From positions 1-64,000 of the forward strand of contig CACZWL010000012.1 in the NCBI GenBank assembly GCA_902784865.1: 64,000 nucleotides of DNA. The letters are read 5' to 3'. Position numbers and translations under genes: made by a program. Source of the stretch: an uncultured Bacteroidota bacterium (GTDB taxonomy: Bacteria > Bacteroidota > Bacteroidia > Bacteroidales > P3). The notes beneath the pieces are model-generated. The model saw only the letters and a program-made list of their open reading frames with translations, did not search any database and was not told the origin of the DNA. Below are positions 55,324 through 63,589 of this stretch, one piece after another; position 1 is the stretch's first letter; each line of letters opens with the position of its first letter.

Positions 55324-55592
55324 CATAAAAAGCGTTAATTTAACGTTTATTAGGAAAGTTGGCGGCCTGTTTTCGGGAGCATGGGATGCCCCCCGGAAGG
55401 CGCTGCCGAGGCCTCCGAAACCCTTGCAACTTCCACCAACACAGCGAGTTATGTTGATATGCGTGATTTACAGCACTTTACGTCATCTGGTAGGTGAATG
55501 GTAGGTATATGGTAGGTACATGGTAGGGGGGTGAAAAGTACAAATGTTAATACCTGTTAAACGAGGGTGCGTTTAACAGGTATTAACATTTG
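55324..55592 (-). repeat. Composite repeat element, copy 2, inverted relative to copy 1
   Basis: Read on the minus strand: perfect 22-bp stem-loop (55541-55562 with 55571-55592, 8-nt loop), four perfect-to-near-perfect 11-bp ACCTACCA units at 55485-55528, variable middle, and a tail matching copy 1 (CGCCAACTTTCCTAATAAA, GTTAAATTAACG) at about 55325-55375. It fills the gap between the AraC-type gene and the S9 peptidase. Confidence 0.8.
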
Positions 55593-55613
55593 CCGGATAT
55601 GGGACGTCAGGGG

Positions 55614-57731
55614 CTACTTTTTAAGCCACTGGTCGAACCAGTCGATGAAGTTGCGGTGCCAGAGGAGGCTGTTCTGGGGCTTGAGCACCCAGTGGGTCTC
55701 GTCGGGGAAGTAGAGGTAGCGGCTGGGGATGTGTAGCATCTGGGCGGCGTTGTAGGCAGCCATGCCCTCGCTGGCGACGATGCGGAAGTCGAACTCGCTG
55801 TGTATGACACAGATGGGGGTGTTCCACTTGTCGACGAAGAGGTGGGGCGAGTTGCTGTAGCTCTTCTTGATTTGCGGGTTGTTCCAGTCCCAATAGGGGC
55901 CACCGAGGTCCCAGTTGTCGAACCACATCTCCTCGGTCTCGAGGTACTGCTGCTCGAAGTTGAACATGCCGTTGTGGGCGAGGAAGGCCTTGAAGCGTCG
56001 GCCCTCGTTGTAGCCTTTGACGCCGTGGTTGTGTCCGGCGAGCCAGTAGACGCTGTAGCCGCCGAAGCTGGCGCCGCAGGCGCCGAGGCGTTCACGGTCG
56101 ATCTGCTTGATGTTGTCGGCGGCCCAGTCGGCAGCGGCCATATAGTCCTGCATGCACTTTCCGCCGTAGTCGCCGCTGATTTGCTCGAGCCATTCCATGC
56201 CGAAGCCCGGGACGCCGCGGCGGTTGGGGGCTATGACGAAGTAGCCTGCGCCCGACATGACCTCGAAGTTCCAGCGCGTGCTCCAGAACTGGCTGACGGG
56301 TGTCTGGGGGCCGCCTTCGCAGAAGAGCAGGGCGGGGTAGGTCTTGGTGCTGTCGTAGTCGTAGGGGTAGATGAGCCAGGTGAGCATGTCCTTGCCGTCG
56401 ACGGTCTTGACCCAGCACTCTTCGACCTTGCCCATGCGGACCTGCGAGAGGACGTCGTCGTTGAAGGAGGAGAGCTTGGTGCCCTCGGCCTTGTCGTCGG
56501 TGAGGTTGTAGGCGTAGAGGGTGCCGGGGTACTGGATGGATACCTGGTTGGCAATCAGCTTGTCGGCGCCGGCCATCTGAATGGCGTTGACGTCGTGGTA
56601 GCCGTGGCTGAGCTGGCGGATGGCCTTGGTCTGGCGGTTGAAGCCGAAGATTTCGCTCATGCCGCGGTAGGAGACGACGGCGTAGAGCTCGCTGTCGTCG
56701 GCGGACCAGAGGATGTTGCCGACGCCGTAGTCGAAGTCGGCCGTGAGGTCGGTCTTGGCGCCGCTCTCGAGGTCGAGGACCATGAGGCGGAGCTTGTCGC
56801 TCTCGTAGCCGTCGCGTTCCATGCTCTCCCAGGCAATCATGCGGCCGTCGTGGCTGAAGACGGGGTTCTGGTCGTAGCCCATGATGCCCTCGCTGATGTT
56901 GCGGGTCGAGCCGTCCTCTACATTATATATATAGATGTCGCTGTTGGTGGAGTGGGCGTAGTCGTAGCCGGTCTTCTTGCGGCAGGTGTAGGCTATAAGC
57001 TTGCTGTCGGGGCTGTAGTTGTACTGCTCGGTGCCGCCCCAGGGGCGCATGGGGGCCTCGTAAGGCTCGCCGCCGAGTATGTCGACGGCCTTGTCCATCA
57101 AGGCCTTGCCGTTCTGCAGGGGGACGTAGTAGATGTGGGGGATTTCGTCGACCCACTGGTCCCAGTGGCGGTACATGAGGTCCTCGTTGATGCGGCCGGT
57201 GGTCTTGTCGAGGCCGGCGAAGAGTTTGCCGATGTGCTCGGGGCGCTCGACGGGGATGGTCGAGATGTAGACCAGCGACTTGCCGTCCGGGGCCAGCTTG
57301 AAGCCTTCGAAACCGCGCTCGCACTCGGCGACGACGGTCTCTTTCTTGCCTTTGACGCCCATGGCGAGGATCTGGTTGCCGCGGCAGAACATGATGTTCT
57401 CGTCGTCGGCCCAGACGGGGCTGAACTCAGAGGCTGCGGTGACGGTGAGGCGCGTGGCCTCGCCGCCGGCGGTGGGCATCACGTAGAGCTCGGCGTTGTT
57501 CTTGTTGGCCTCCATGTCGGTGTAGCGGAGGGTGTAGAGCACCTGGCTGCCATCGGGGCTGATGGCGTACTCGCTCATGACACCCAGGCTCCACATGACT
57601 TCGGGCGTGAAGCGGCCGTTCTCGACAGCCACCTGGGGCTTTTCAACCACCTTCTCGGAAGAGGGGCTTGCGTTTTGGCAGGCCGTGGCGCAGAGGGCCG
57701 CGGCCGCCATACAGAATAGGGATTTCTTCAT
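55614..57731 (-). CDS. S9-family peptidase (prolyl oligopeptidase type) lipoprotein
   Basis: A 705-residue lipoprotein (lipobox CATAC, Cys18), probably at the cell surface or in the periplasm, cleaving dipeptides or oligopeptides. The N-terminal half is a beta-propeller with WD40/TolB-type segments (YAISPDGSQVLYTLRYTDME, SPDSKLIAYTCRKK). The C-terminal alpha/beta-hydrolase carries Ser555 in GASFGGY, the acid in SEFDFRI and His in DETHWVLKP. The DPP-type family is common in Bacteroidota. The lipoprotein gene upstream lies 30 bp away on the same strand. Confidence 0.92.
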   Translation of the reverse strand: MKKSLFCMAAAALCATACQNASPSSEKVVEKPQVAVENGRFTPEVMWSLGVMSEYAISPDGSQVLYTLRYTDMEANKNNAELYVMPTAGGEATRLTVTAASEFSPVWADDENIMFCRGNQILAMGVKGKKETVVAECERGFEGFKLAPDGKSLVYISTIPVERPEHIGKLFAGLDKTTGRINEDLMYRHWDQWVDEIPHIYYVPLQNGKALMDKAVDILGGEPYEAPMRPWGGTEQYNYSPDSKLIAYTCRKKTGYDYAHSTNSDIYIYNVEDGSTRNISEGIMGYDQNPVFSHDGRMIAWESMERDGYESDKLRLMVLDLESGAKTDLTADFDYGVGNILWSADDSELYAVVSYRGMSEIFGFNRQTKAIRQLSHGYHDVNAIQMAGADKLIANQVSIQYPGTLYAYNLTDDKAEGTKLSSFNDDVLSQVRMGKVEECWVKTVDGKDMLTWLIYPYDYDSTKTYPALLFCEGGPQTPVSQFWSTRWNFEVMSGAGYFVIAPNRRGVPGFGMEWLEQISGDYGGKCMQDYMAAADWAADNIKQIDRERLGACGASFGGYSVYWLAGHNHGVKGYNEGRRFKAFLAHNGMFNFEQQYLETEEMWFDNWDLGGPYWDWNNPQIKKSYSNSPHLFVDKWNTPICVIHSEFDFRIVASEGMAAYNAAQMLHIPSRYLYFPDETHWVLKPQNSLLWHRNFIDWFDQWLKK

Positions 57732-57761
57732 TGATATAGGTTTTCGTTTGTTTCTTTTGCG

Positions 57762-58646
57762 CTATTTCAGGGGGTTCTGCTGCAGCGACTGGCGGAAGGT
57801 GAGGGGAGTGCGCACGTCGATGGTGTAGAAGTTGAAGCCTTCGGCACCGGGTTCGACGACGTCGATGAACTCAGCCTCGGGCGGAATGGCTTCGAACACA
57901 AGGGTGTAGACGAGCATGTCGTAGCCGCCGCGGTAGTGGGCGAAGGGGGTGTAGTCGGGATAGAGGGTGATGCCTTCGGGCTTGATGAGCTTGATGTGCT
58001 GGTTGGTGGCGCAGTCGCGGATGAAGACGTCCTTGTGGATGGTGAGGCCCTTGTCGTGCAGCGGGCGGTGCTTGGGCGTGCGGTCGCAGTAGGAGAAGGT
58101 AATCTTGGTCTGGTCCTCGAGCACCTCGACGCGTTCGACGCTGACCACCTGGGCAAAGGGCGAGCGGCCCTTGACGGAGGGGAGGTCTATCGTGCGCGGC
58201 ACCTGGGGCTTGGCCTTGGTGGAGAGGTTGGGGTTGGTGCCGAGGTGGACGGTCTGGCTCGCCTCGGAGCCGCGGCTTTTCTCGCGGAGGAGGTCCGATT
58301 CGACGGCATAGCAACGCATGCGGTCGTCGAACGAGAAGGTGATGCGTCCCTCGGTGGTCTCCTCCTTCGTGGCGCGGTTGCGCAGGGTGTACTGGCGGAC
58401 CAGGCGCTCGGCGCGGGTGCCGTTGAGCGGCACCGTGCCATAGACGGCCAAGGTGCCGTTGCGGTCGTCGAACGACGTCGACGCCGGGCGGCCGAACTCG
58501 TTGACAATGTCGTAGTACGACTTGCCGACGTAAATCGACTCGAGGTCGGGGTCGGCCGATACATAACGTGCGCTGCCACAGGCCACTGCAAACAGTGCCG
58601 CGAAAGACAGCAGCGCATAGATACGATGATGCTTATTCATGTTCAC
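57762..58646 (-). CDS. Lipoprotein of unknown function
   Basis: A 294-residue lipoprotein (lipobox FAVAC, Cys23). The mature part begins GSARYVSADPDLESIYVGKS, a DUF-like opening seen in small Bacteroidota lipoproteins (SmpA/BamE-like: YYDIVNEFGRPASTSFDDRNG). The second half is beta-rich (RTIDLPSVKGRSPFAQVVSV, KITFSYCDRTPK, YDMLVYTLVFEAIP). Function unknown. Its start overlaps the stop of the MORN gene by 14 bp; the ATG at 58640 is an alternative. Confidence 0.75.
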   Translation of the reverse strand: MNMNKHHRIYALLSFAALFAVACGSARYVSADPDLESIYVGKSYYDIVNEFGRPASTSFDDRNGTLAVYGTVPLNGTRAERLVRQYTLRNRATKEETTEGRITFSFDDRMRCYAVESDLLREKSRGSEASQTVHLGTNPNLSTKAKPQVPRTIDLPSVKGRSPFAQVVSVERVEVLEDQTKITFSYCDRTPKHRPLHDKGLTIHKDVFIRDCATNQHIKLIKPEGITLYPDYTPFAHYRGGYDMLVYTLVFEAIPPEAEFIDVVEPGAEGFNFYTIDVRTPLTFRQSLQQNPLK

Positions 58647-59277
58647 TTACAAGTTGTCCGGCACGGAAAGTGCCTTTGGTTGTTTTTCCATTTGCGTCGG
58701 TGTGGACACCCTCGCCCTCAAACTGGTCGTTGAGCCAAGAGCCAGTGTAGGTAGTGCCGTCGGCGAAAGTAATGGTGCCTTGACCCGAGAGGTGCCACTG
58801 GACGAACTGGCCCTCGTAGCGGTCGCCGTTGGCCCAGATTTTGATGCCGTAGCCTGTGGCCTGTCCGTTGACGAAGGGCCCCTCATAGCGGGTGCCGTCG
58901 GCCCACTGGAAGAAGCCCGTGCCCGTGCGGCTGCCGTCCTTCCAGTCGCCTTCCATCATGTCGCCATTGGGCCAGCGGAAAATGCCGTGACCCTTGATTT
59001 CGCCCTTGCGCCATTGGCCGGAATACGAGCTGCCATTGGCCCACTGATAGGTGCCGGTGCCTTCGATGACACCTTTGTTCCACTGGCCGTCGTAGCGGTC
59101 GCCCGTGGGCCATACCATCAGGCCCTCGCCGTGGCGGGCGCCTTTGCCGTTGCGGGTGCCGGTGTAGACCGAACCATCGTCATAGTAGGTCGTCTCGACC
59201 AGTTGCGCGGCCAGCTGACCGCCTGCGGCGACAAGCATCGCCACTGCCAGGATTGTCCTTCTGAGTGTCTTTTTCAT
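58633..59277 (-). CDS. Exported MORN-repeat protein
   Basis: A 214-residue protein with a signal peptide (MKKTLRRTILAVAMLVAAGG onward, cut near QLAAQ) and about eight MORN units, each of the type YxGxWxxGxxxGxGxxxxxxG: VYTGTRNGKGARHGEG, RYDGQWNKGVIEGTG, SYSGQWRKGEIKGHG, MEGDWKDGSRTGTG, RYEGPFVNGQATGYG, RYEGQFVQWHLSGQG and TYTGSWLNDQFEGEG. MORN proteins are often membrane-associated scaffolds; this one is exported. It is co-directional and overlaps the lipoprotein gene downstream. Confidence 0.88.
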   Translation of the reverse strand: MKKTLRRTILAVAMLVAAGGQLAAQLVETTYYDDGSVYTGTRNGKGARHGEGLMVWPTGDRYDGQWNKGVIEGTGTYQWANGSSYSGQWRKGEIKGHGIFRWPNGDMMEGDWKDGSRTGTGFFQWADGTRYEGPFVNGQATGYGIKIWANGDRYEGQFVQWHLSGQGTITFADGTTYTGSWLNDQFEGEGVHTDANGKTTKGTFRAGQLVSEHE

Positions 59278-59294
59278 ACTTTAGCTTGGCTTTT

Positions 59295-60203
59295 TTACGT
59301 GTTTTTGTAATGCATTTTCTGGATAAAGATGCCCAGTTTGTAGAAACTGAACTGCTTGAGCGAGATGGCGTTGCCGCTCGTGAAGTGCGATTCCATGAAC
59401 GACTTGGACATCAGAAACACCTTATAGACAAGGCCCTGCATCTTCCACCGACGCACCTTGCCATAGGCATCCAACAGCTTGACGGAATGGCAGAAACGCT
59501 GGTCTTCCCACATGAACTCGTAGATCTTCACCAAGTTGCCAACGCCCTCTATCGTCTTGTGGAGGAACTCGATATTGGTTTCCACATAGCCGTTGACGAC
59601 AGGGTTGTCGATGTGCAGGATGGGTACAGCATTCTCTTCCAGACGGTAGCCGAACAGGGTGTCCTCGTGGCCATACTTCGAGAGTCGCGGGTCGAACTTG
59701 ATTTTCTCCAGCACCGAGCGGCGAATCATGAAGTTGTTGGTCATGAATGAGTTGTAGGGGTGCTTCGAGCGCTGCAGCGCATCCTGGCTCTCAACCTTCG
59801 TCCCGTAGAGGTAGCGCAGGCGGTGCTCGGTGTCGTCGCCACGCTTGTCGTAGACGCGCCCGCCAACTATCACGTCGGCCTTGCCGCCTTCGTGCAGCAG
59901 GTAGTTCTTCAGGAAGTTGGAGGGGACCAGCGAGTCGTTGTCGAGGAAGATGAGCCAGTCGCCCTTGGCGTATTTGAGGAAGAGGTTGCGGATGCGCGAC
60001 CTGCCGATATTCTCGGCGAGGCGCAGGTAGGTGGCAATGTCGCAGATGCCCATATTCTGGTTGAGGTAGTAGCCCGAGGAGTGGTCGTCGATACACACAA
60101 TCTCGACCACGTCGGCGCCCCCAAGCTTCTCAATCTGGTTGGAGAGCCGACGCACAAGCGGATAGGCGTAGTAGTTGTATATGGGTATGCAGATAGATAT
60201 CAT
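59295..60203 (-). CDS. GT2-family glycosyltransferase
   Basis: A 302-residue soluble GT-A glycosyltransferase. SICIPIYNYYAYPLVRRL, EIVCIDDHSSGY, NIGRSRIRNLFLKYAKGDWLIFLDND with DxD, and KYGHEDTLFGYRLEENAVPILHIDNPVVNG are clear family markers. No membrane helix. It probably adds a sugar to a surface polysaccharide or glycoprotein. The start overlaps the MBL hydrolase stop (ATGA), and the MORN gene follows 17 bp later. Confidence 0.9.
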   Translation of the reverse strand: MISICIPIYNYYAYPLVRRLSNQIEKLGGADVVEIVCIDDHSSGYYLNQNMGICDIATYLRLAENIGRSRIRNLFLKYAKGDWLIFLDNDSLVPSNFLKNYLLHEGGKADVIVGGRVYDKRGDDTEHRLRYLYGTKVESQDALQRSKHPYNSFMTNNFMIRRSVLEKIKFDPRLSKYGHEDTLFGYRLEENAVPILHIDNPVVNGYVETNIEFLHKTIEGVGNLVKIYEFMWEDQRFCHSVKLLDAYGKVRRWKMQGLVYKVFLMSKSFMESHFTSGNAISLKQFSFYKLGIFIQKMHYKNT

Positions 60204-60967
60204 GGTATGTTCACTTGGAGGTTGTCGTGGGCCAGCCAGACCCCGTCGGGGAGCGTCACTTGGGCATGGAGACCCATCTGGTGGCTGATGTGAGTGATGA
60301 ATGTTCGGCGAGGTTTGACTTGGGCGGCAACCTCAAGGGCCTCGGGAAGCGAGTAGTGCGAGAAGTGATGCTCGATGCGCAGCGCATTGATTACCAACGT
60401 ATCAACACCATTCAACTTATCCAGTTCTTCAGGTTCAATGTGGTTGGCATCGGTGATGTAGGCCAAGGCTCCGATTCGGAACCCCAGCACCGGCAGGTCC
60501 TTGTGCATGGCACGGATGGGGATGGCCTCGAGGCCGGTGCCGGCGATAGGGAAGGGGGCGCCGCCTACCGTGTGGAGGTCGGCTTCGGGAAGGCCCGGAA
60601 ACTGATGAGGCTCAAAGATATAGTGGTAGTCGCGTTCGAGCGCCGTGCGAGCCTGCTGGTTGAGGTAGATGTCCATGTGTCGGTGCTGCACGTAGTTGAA
60701 CGAGCGTATGTCGTCCAAACCACCCACATGGTCGCGGTGGGCATGGGTGACCAGGATGGCGTCGAGGTGCTGCACATCGTGGCGCAGCATCTGCTGGCGG
60801 AAATCCGGCCCGATGTCGAACAGGATATTGCGGCCGTCGTCGGTACTCAATAAAGCGGAAGTGCGCAGCCGGTTGTCGCGAGGATCATCCGACTGGCACA
60901 CAGCGCAGTGACAGGCTATCACGGGTACGCCTTGAGAGGTTCCTGTGCCCAAGAATGTGAGTTTCAT
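60200..60967 (-). CDS. MBL-fold metallo-hydrolase (PhnP-like)
   Basis: A 255-residue metallo-beta-lactamase-fold enzyme. The ATG at 60967 giving MKLTFLGTGTSQGVPVIACH is preferred over an upstream in-frame one. ILVTHAHRDHVGGLDDIRSF is the metal site; CHCAVCQSDDPRDNRLRTSAL near the N-terminus, ITDANHIEPEELD and IEHHFSHYSLPEAL are typical of PhnP-like cyclic phosphodiesterases and of a Bacteroidota family near lipoate genes. Substrate not known. Confidence 0.9.
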   Translation of the reverse strand: MKLTFLGTGTSQGVPVIACHCAVCQSDDPRDNRLRTSALLSTDDGRNILFDIGPDFRQQMLRHDVQHLDAILVTHAHRDHVGGLDDIRSFNYVQHRHMDIYLNQQARTALERDYHYIFEPHQFPGLPEADLHTVGGAPFPIAGTGLEAIPIRAMHKDLPVLGFRIGALAYITDANHIEPEELDKLNGVDTLVINALRIEHHFSHYSLPEALEVAAQVKPRRTFITHISHQMGLHAQVTLPDGVWLAHDNLQVNIP

Positions 60968-60989
60968 CACCGAGGTGCCGCCTGGCTCA

Positions 60990-61685
60990 TCATTGTTCTT
61001 TGTGCGTGAGTTTGAATCCCACTCCGTGAACGTTGACAATCTCGACAGTCGGGTCTAGCCTCAGGTGCTTGCGCAGTTTGGTGATGTACACATCCATTGA
61101 GCGGGCAGCGAAGTAGCTGTCGTCCCTCCAGATTTTCTGCAGCGTGGTGTTACGGTCGACCAGCTGGTTGTAGTTGATTGCGAAAATACGCAGGAGGTCG
61201 TTCTCTTTGGCGGTGAGCTTCTCCACATTGTCGCCGATTGTCAAGGTCTGGTGGATATAGTCGAACGTGAAGTCGCCGATTTTGAACACATTCTTGTCGG
61301 GGCGTTCCTCGTTGAACGAGCGGCGCATCGTGGCATTGAGGCGCGCCAGGAGCTCCTCCATGCTGAACGGCTTGGTGATGTAGTCGTCGGCGCCCACCTC
61401 GAAGCCTTTCAGCTTGTCCTCCTCCAAGTTCTTGGCGGTGAGGAAGATGATAGGGATCTTCTTGTCGACTTTCCGGATTTCCTTGACGACCGCGAAGCCG
61501 TCCTTGACGGGCATCATGACGTCAAGGATGCAGGCATCGACATCTTCGGAGTCGAAGGCCGTCATAGCCTCTTCGCCGTCCTTGGTCCATACGACGGTGT
61601 AACCCTTCTGGGTAAGATAGGCCTTGAGGATGGTGCCCAGGTTGGGGTCGTCCTCTGCCACCAGCAATTTGATTCCCAGATTCAT
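60990..61685 (-). CDS. OmpR-family response regulator, RprY-like
   Basis: A 231-residue two-component regulator. The receiver domain has E11, D12 and D13 as the acidic pocket, D55 (CILDVMMPVKDGF) as the phosphorylation site and K-containing FLTAKNLEEDKLKG. The C-terminal winged helix includes LTAKENDLLRIFA and DVYITKLRKHLRLDP with VHGVGFKL. The sequence is close in style to RprY of Bacteroides. No histidine kinase gene is in the window. It follows the cyclophilin gene by 29 bp on the same strand. Confidence 0.93.
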   Translation of the reverse strand: MNLGIKLLVAEDDPNLGTILKAYLTQKGYTVVWTKDGEEAMTAFDSEDVDACILDVMMPVKDGFAVVKEIRKVDKKIPIIFLTAKNLEEDKLKGFEVGADDYITKPFSMEELLARLNATMRRSFNEERPDKNVFKIGDFTFDYIHQTLTIGDNVEKLTAKENDLLRIFAINYNQLVDRNTTLQKIWRDDSYFAARSMDVYITKLRKHLRLDPTVEIVNVHGVGFKLTHKEQ

Positions 61686-61714
61686 ATCGTGAATTTTGTT
61701 TTAAGGTTAATACT

Positions 61715-62173
61715 TCAGTCTTCAATTATAGTGACGCTCTCGATGAGGTCGCCGGGACGTATGGCGTCGATCACAGCCCAGTCGGCCTCGTCGACACGGC
61801 CGAAGCACGTGTGCACGCCGTCGAGGTGCTGGGTGTTCTGACGGTTGTGGCAGACAAAGAACTGGCTTCCGCCCGTATCCTTGCCGGCATGGGCCATGGA
61901 GAGCACGCCGCGGTCGTGGCGCTGCAGCGGCGCCGCGGTCTCGCACTTGATGGTCCAGCCCGGGCCGCCAGTGCCGACGCGGGGGTCTGACTGGTTGCGG
62001 CTGTAGGGACATCCACCTTGAATGACGAAATCGGGTATCACGCGGTGGAATCGCAACCCGTTGTAGAAACCATCCTTCGCCAGCTTGGCAAAGTTGGCCA
62101 CAGTGCCAGGCACCTCTTTCGCATAGAGGTTGACGTGCATCGTGCCCTTGGCTGTTTTGATTTCTGCTTTCAT
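61715..62173 (-). CDS. Peptidyl-prolyl cis-trans isomerase, cyclophilin type
   Basis: A 152-residue cytoplasmic cyclophilin without signal peptide. [20 protein letters not shown] opens the barrel; [41 protein letters not shown] and [11 protein letters not shown] are catalytic-site blocks with the conserved Arg, Phe and His in place. It accelerates proline isomerisation during folding. About 160 bp of AT-rich DNA separates it from the rarA stop upstream. Confidence 0.94.
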   Translation of the reverse strand: MKAEIKTAKGTMHVNLYAKEVPGTVANFAKLAKDGFYNGLRFHRVIPDFVIQGGCPYSRNQSDPRVGTGGPGWTIKCETAAPLQRHDRGVLSMAHAGKDTGGSQFFVCHNRQNTQHLDGVHTCFGRVDEADWAVIDAIRPGDLIESVTIIED

Positions 62174-62335
62174 GTTATGTTATAATAATATTGTTTCATT
62201 TATTATGTACAACCATAACTGCAATTCTTGCATTTTATTGTAGAGAATGTTAAATTTTTTATGTTAATTTTTCGGCAAACATTCTTACATCCTAAAAACC
62301 AATATTTTGCAGCAAAGCAAAAATATAGATAAAAA

Positions 62336-63589
62336 TCAATATCCGTACTTGTCGCCCCAACGCTGGCGCAGTGCGGCGCGCGTCTCTTTCTCGCGGGCGG
62401 TCTCGCCGGGGGTGTAGAAGCAGGTGCCTTCGAGCCCCTGCGGCAGGTACTCCTGCAGGGCGAAGTTGCCGGCATAGTCGTGGGCATACTTGTAGCCATC
62501 GCCGTAGCCCATCTGCTTCATCAGCTTGGTGGGGGCATTGCGTATGTGCAGCGGCACCGGCAGGTCGCCCCACTTGCGCACGGCCTGCTCCGCATTGGCC
62601 AGCGCCATATAGGTGGCGTTGCTCTTGGCCGAACAGGCCAGGTAGCAGGCACACTGCGAGAGGTTGATGCGGCATTCGGGATAGCCTATCTTGCTGACGG
62701 CGTCGAAGGTGGCGTTGGCCAGCAGCAACGCGTTGGGGTTGGCGTTGCCGATATCCTCGCTGGCGAAAATCAGCATGCGGCGCGCTATGAAGAGCGGGTC
62801 TTCGCCGCCGGCAATCATGCGTGCCAGCCAGTAGACAGCCCCGTTGGGGTCCGACCCGCGCATGCTCTTGATGAAGGCCGAGATGATGTCGTAGTGCATC
62901 TCGCCGCCTTTGTCGTAGTAGGCCAGGTTCTGCTGTATCACCTCGGTGGCCGTACGGTTGTCTATCACCACGGACTGACCTCCGGCGCGATTGACCACCA
63001 ACTCGATGGCGTTCAGCAGCTTGCGTGCGTCGCCGCCGCTGATGCGCATCAGGGCGTCGGCCTCGCGGATGTCGACGGTGACGCCCTGCGAGGCATAATG
63101 GCGCACGGCGCTGGCTATCAGCTGGCGCATCTCCTCTTCGCCGAACTCGCGCAGCACATACACCTGGCAGCGCGAGAGCAAGGCCGAAATCACCTCGAAG
63201 CTAGGGTTCTCGGTCGTGGCGCCGATGAGGGTGATGGTGCCACGCTCCACGGCGCCGAGCAGCGAGTCCTGCTGCGCCTTGTTGAAGCGATGGATTTCGT
63301 CGATAAACAGGATGGCGCCTTCCTCCTGCTGCGCGGCATTGATGACCTCGCGCACCTCCTTCACGCCGCTGCTGATGGCGCTCAGCGTGTGGAACGGACG
63401 GTTCAGCGTGTTCGAGATGATGGTGGCCAGGGTAGTCTTGCCGATGCCCGGAGGCCCCCAGAATATCATCGACGGGATGCTCCCGCTCTCTATCAGCGTA
63501 CGCAGAACAGCACCTGGTCCTATCAGGTGCTGCTGGCCTATGTATTCATCCAAGGTCTTGGGCCTCAGTATCTCCGCTAATGGCGTCAT
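62336..63589 (-). CDS. rarA: Replication-associated recombination protein RarA (MgsA)
   Basis: A 417-residue AAA+ ATPase related to clamp loaders, acting at stalled forks. TPLAEILRPKTLDEYIGQQH is the conserved opening, Walker A is IFWGPPGIGKTTLA, Walker B LFIDEIHRFNKAQQD, sensor 1 IGATTENPSFEV. The C-terminal tetramerisation part includes YDIISAFIKSMRGSDPNGAVYWLARM and RRMLIFASEDIGNANP. The ATG at 63589 overlaps the queA stop (ATGA), so the longer open frame is not used. Confidence 0.95.
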   Translation of the reverse strand: MTPLAEILRPKTLDEYIGQQHLIGPGAVLRTLIESGSIPSMIFWGPPGIGKTTLATIISNTLNRPFHTLSAISSGVKEVREVINAAQQEEGAILFIDEIHRFNKAQQDSLLGAVERGTITLIGATTENPSFEVISALLSRCQVYVLREFGEEEMRQLIASAVRHYASQGVTVDIREADALMRISGGDARKLLNAIELVVNRAGGQSVVIDNRTATEVIQQNLAYYDKGGEMHYDIISAFIKSMRGSDPNGAVYWLARMIAGGEDPLFIARRMLIFASEDIGNANPNALLLANATFDAVSKIGYPECRINLSQCACYLACSAKSNATYMALANAEQAVRKWGDLPVPLHIRNAPTKLMKQMGYGDGYKYAHDYAGNFALQEYLPQGLEGTCFYTPGETAREKETRAALRQRWGDKYGY

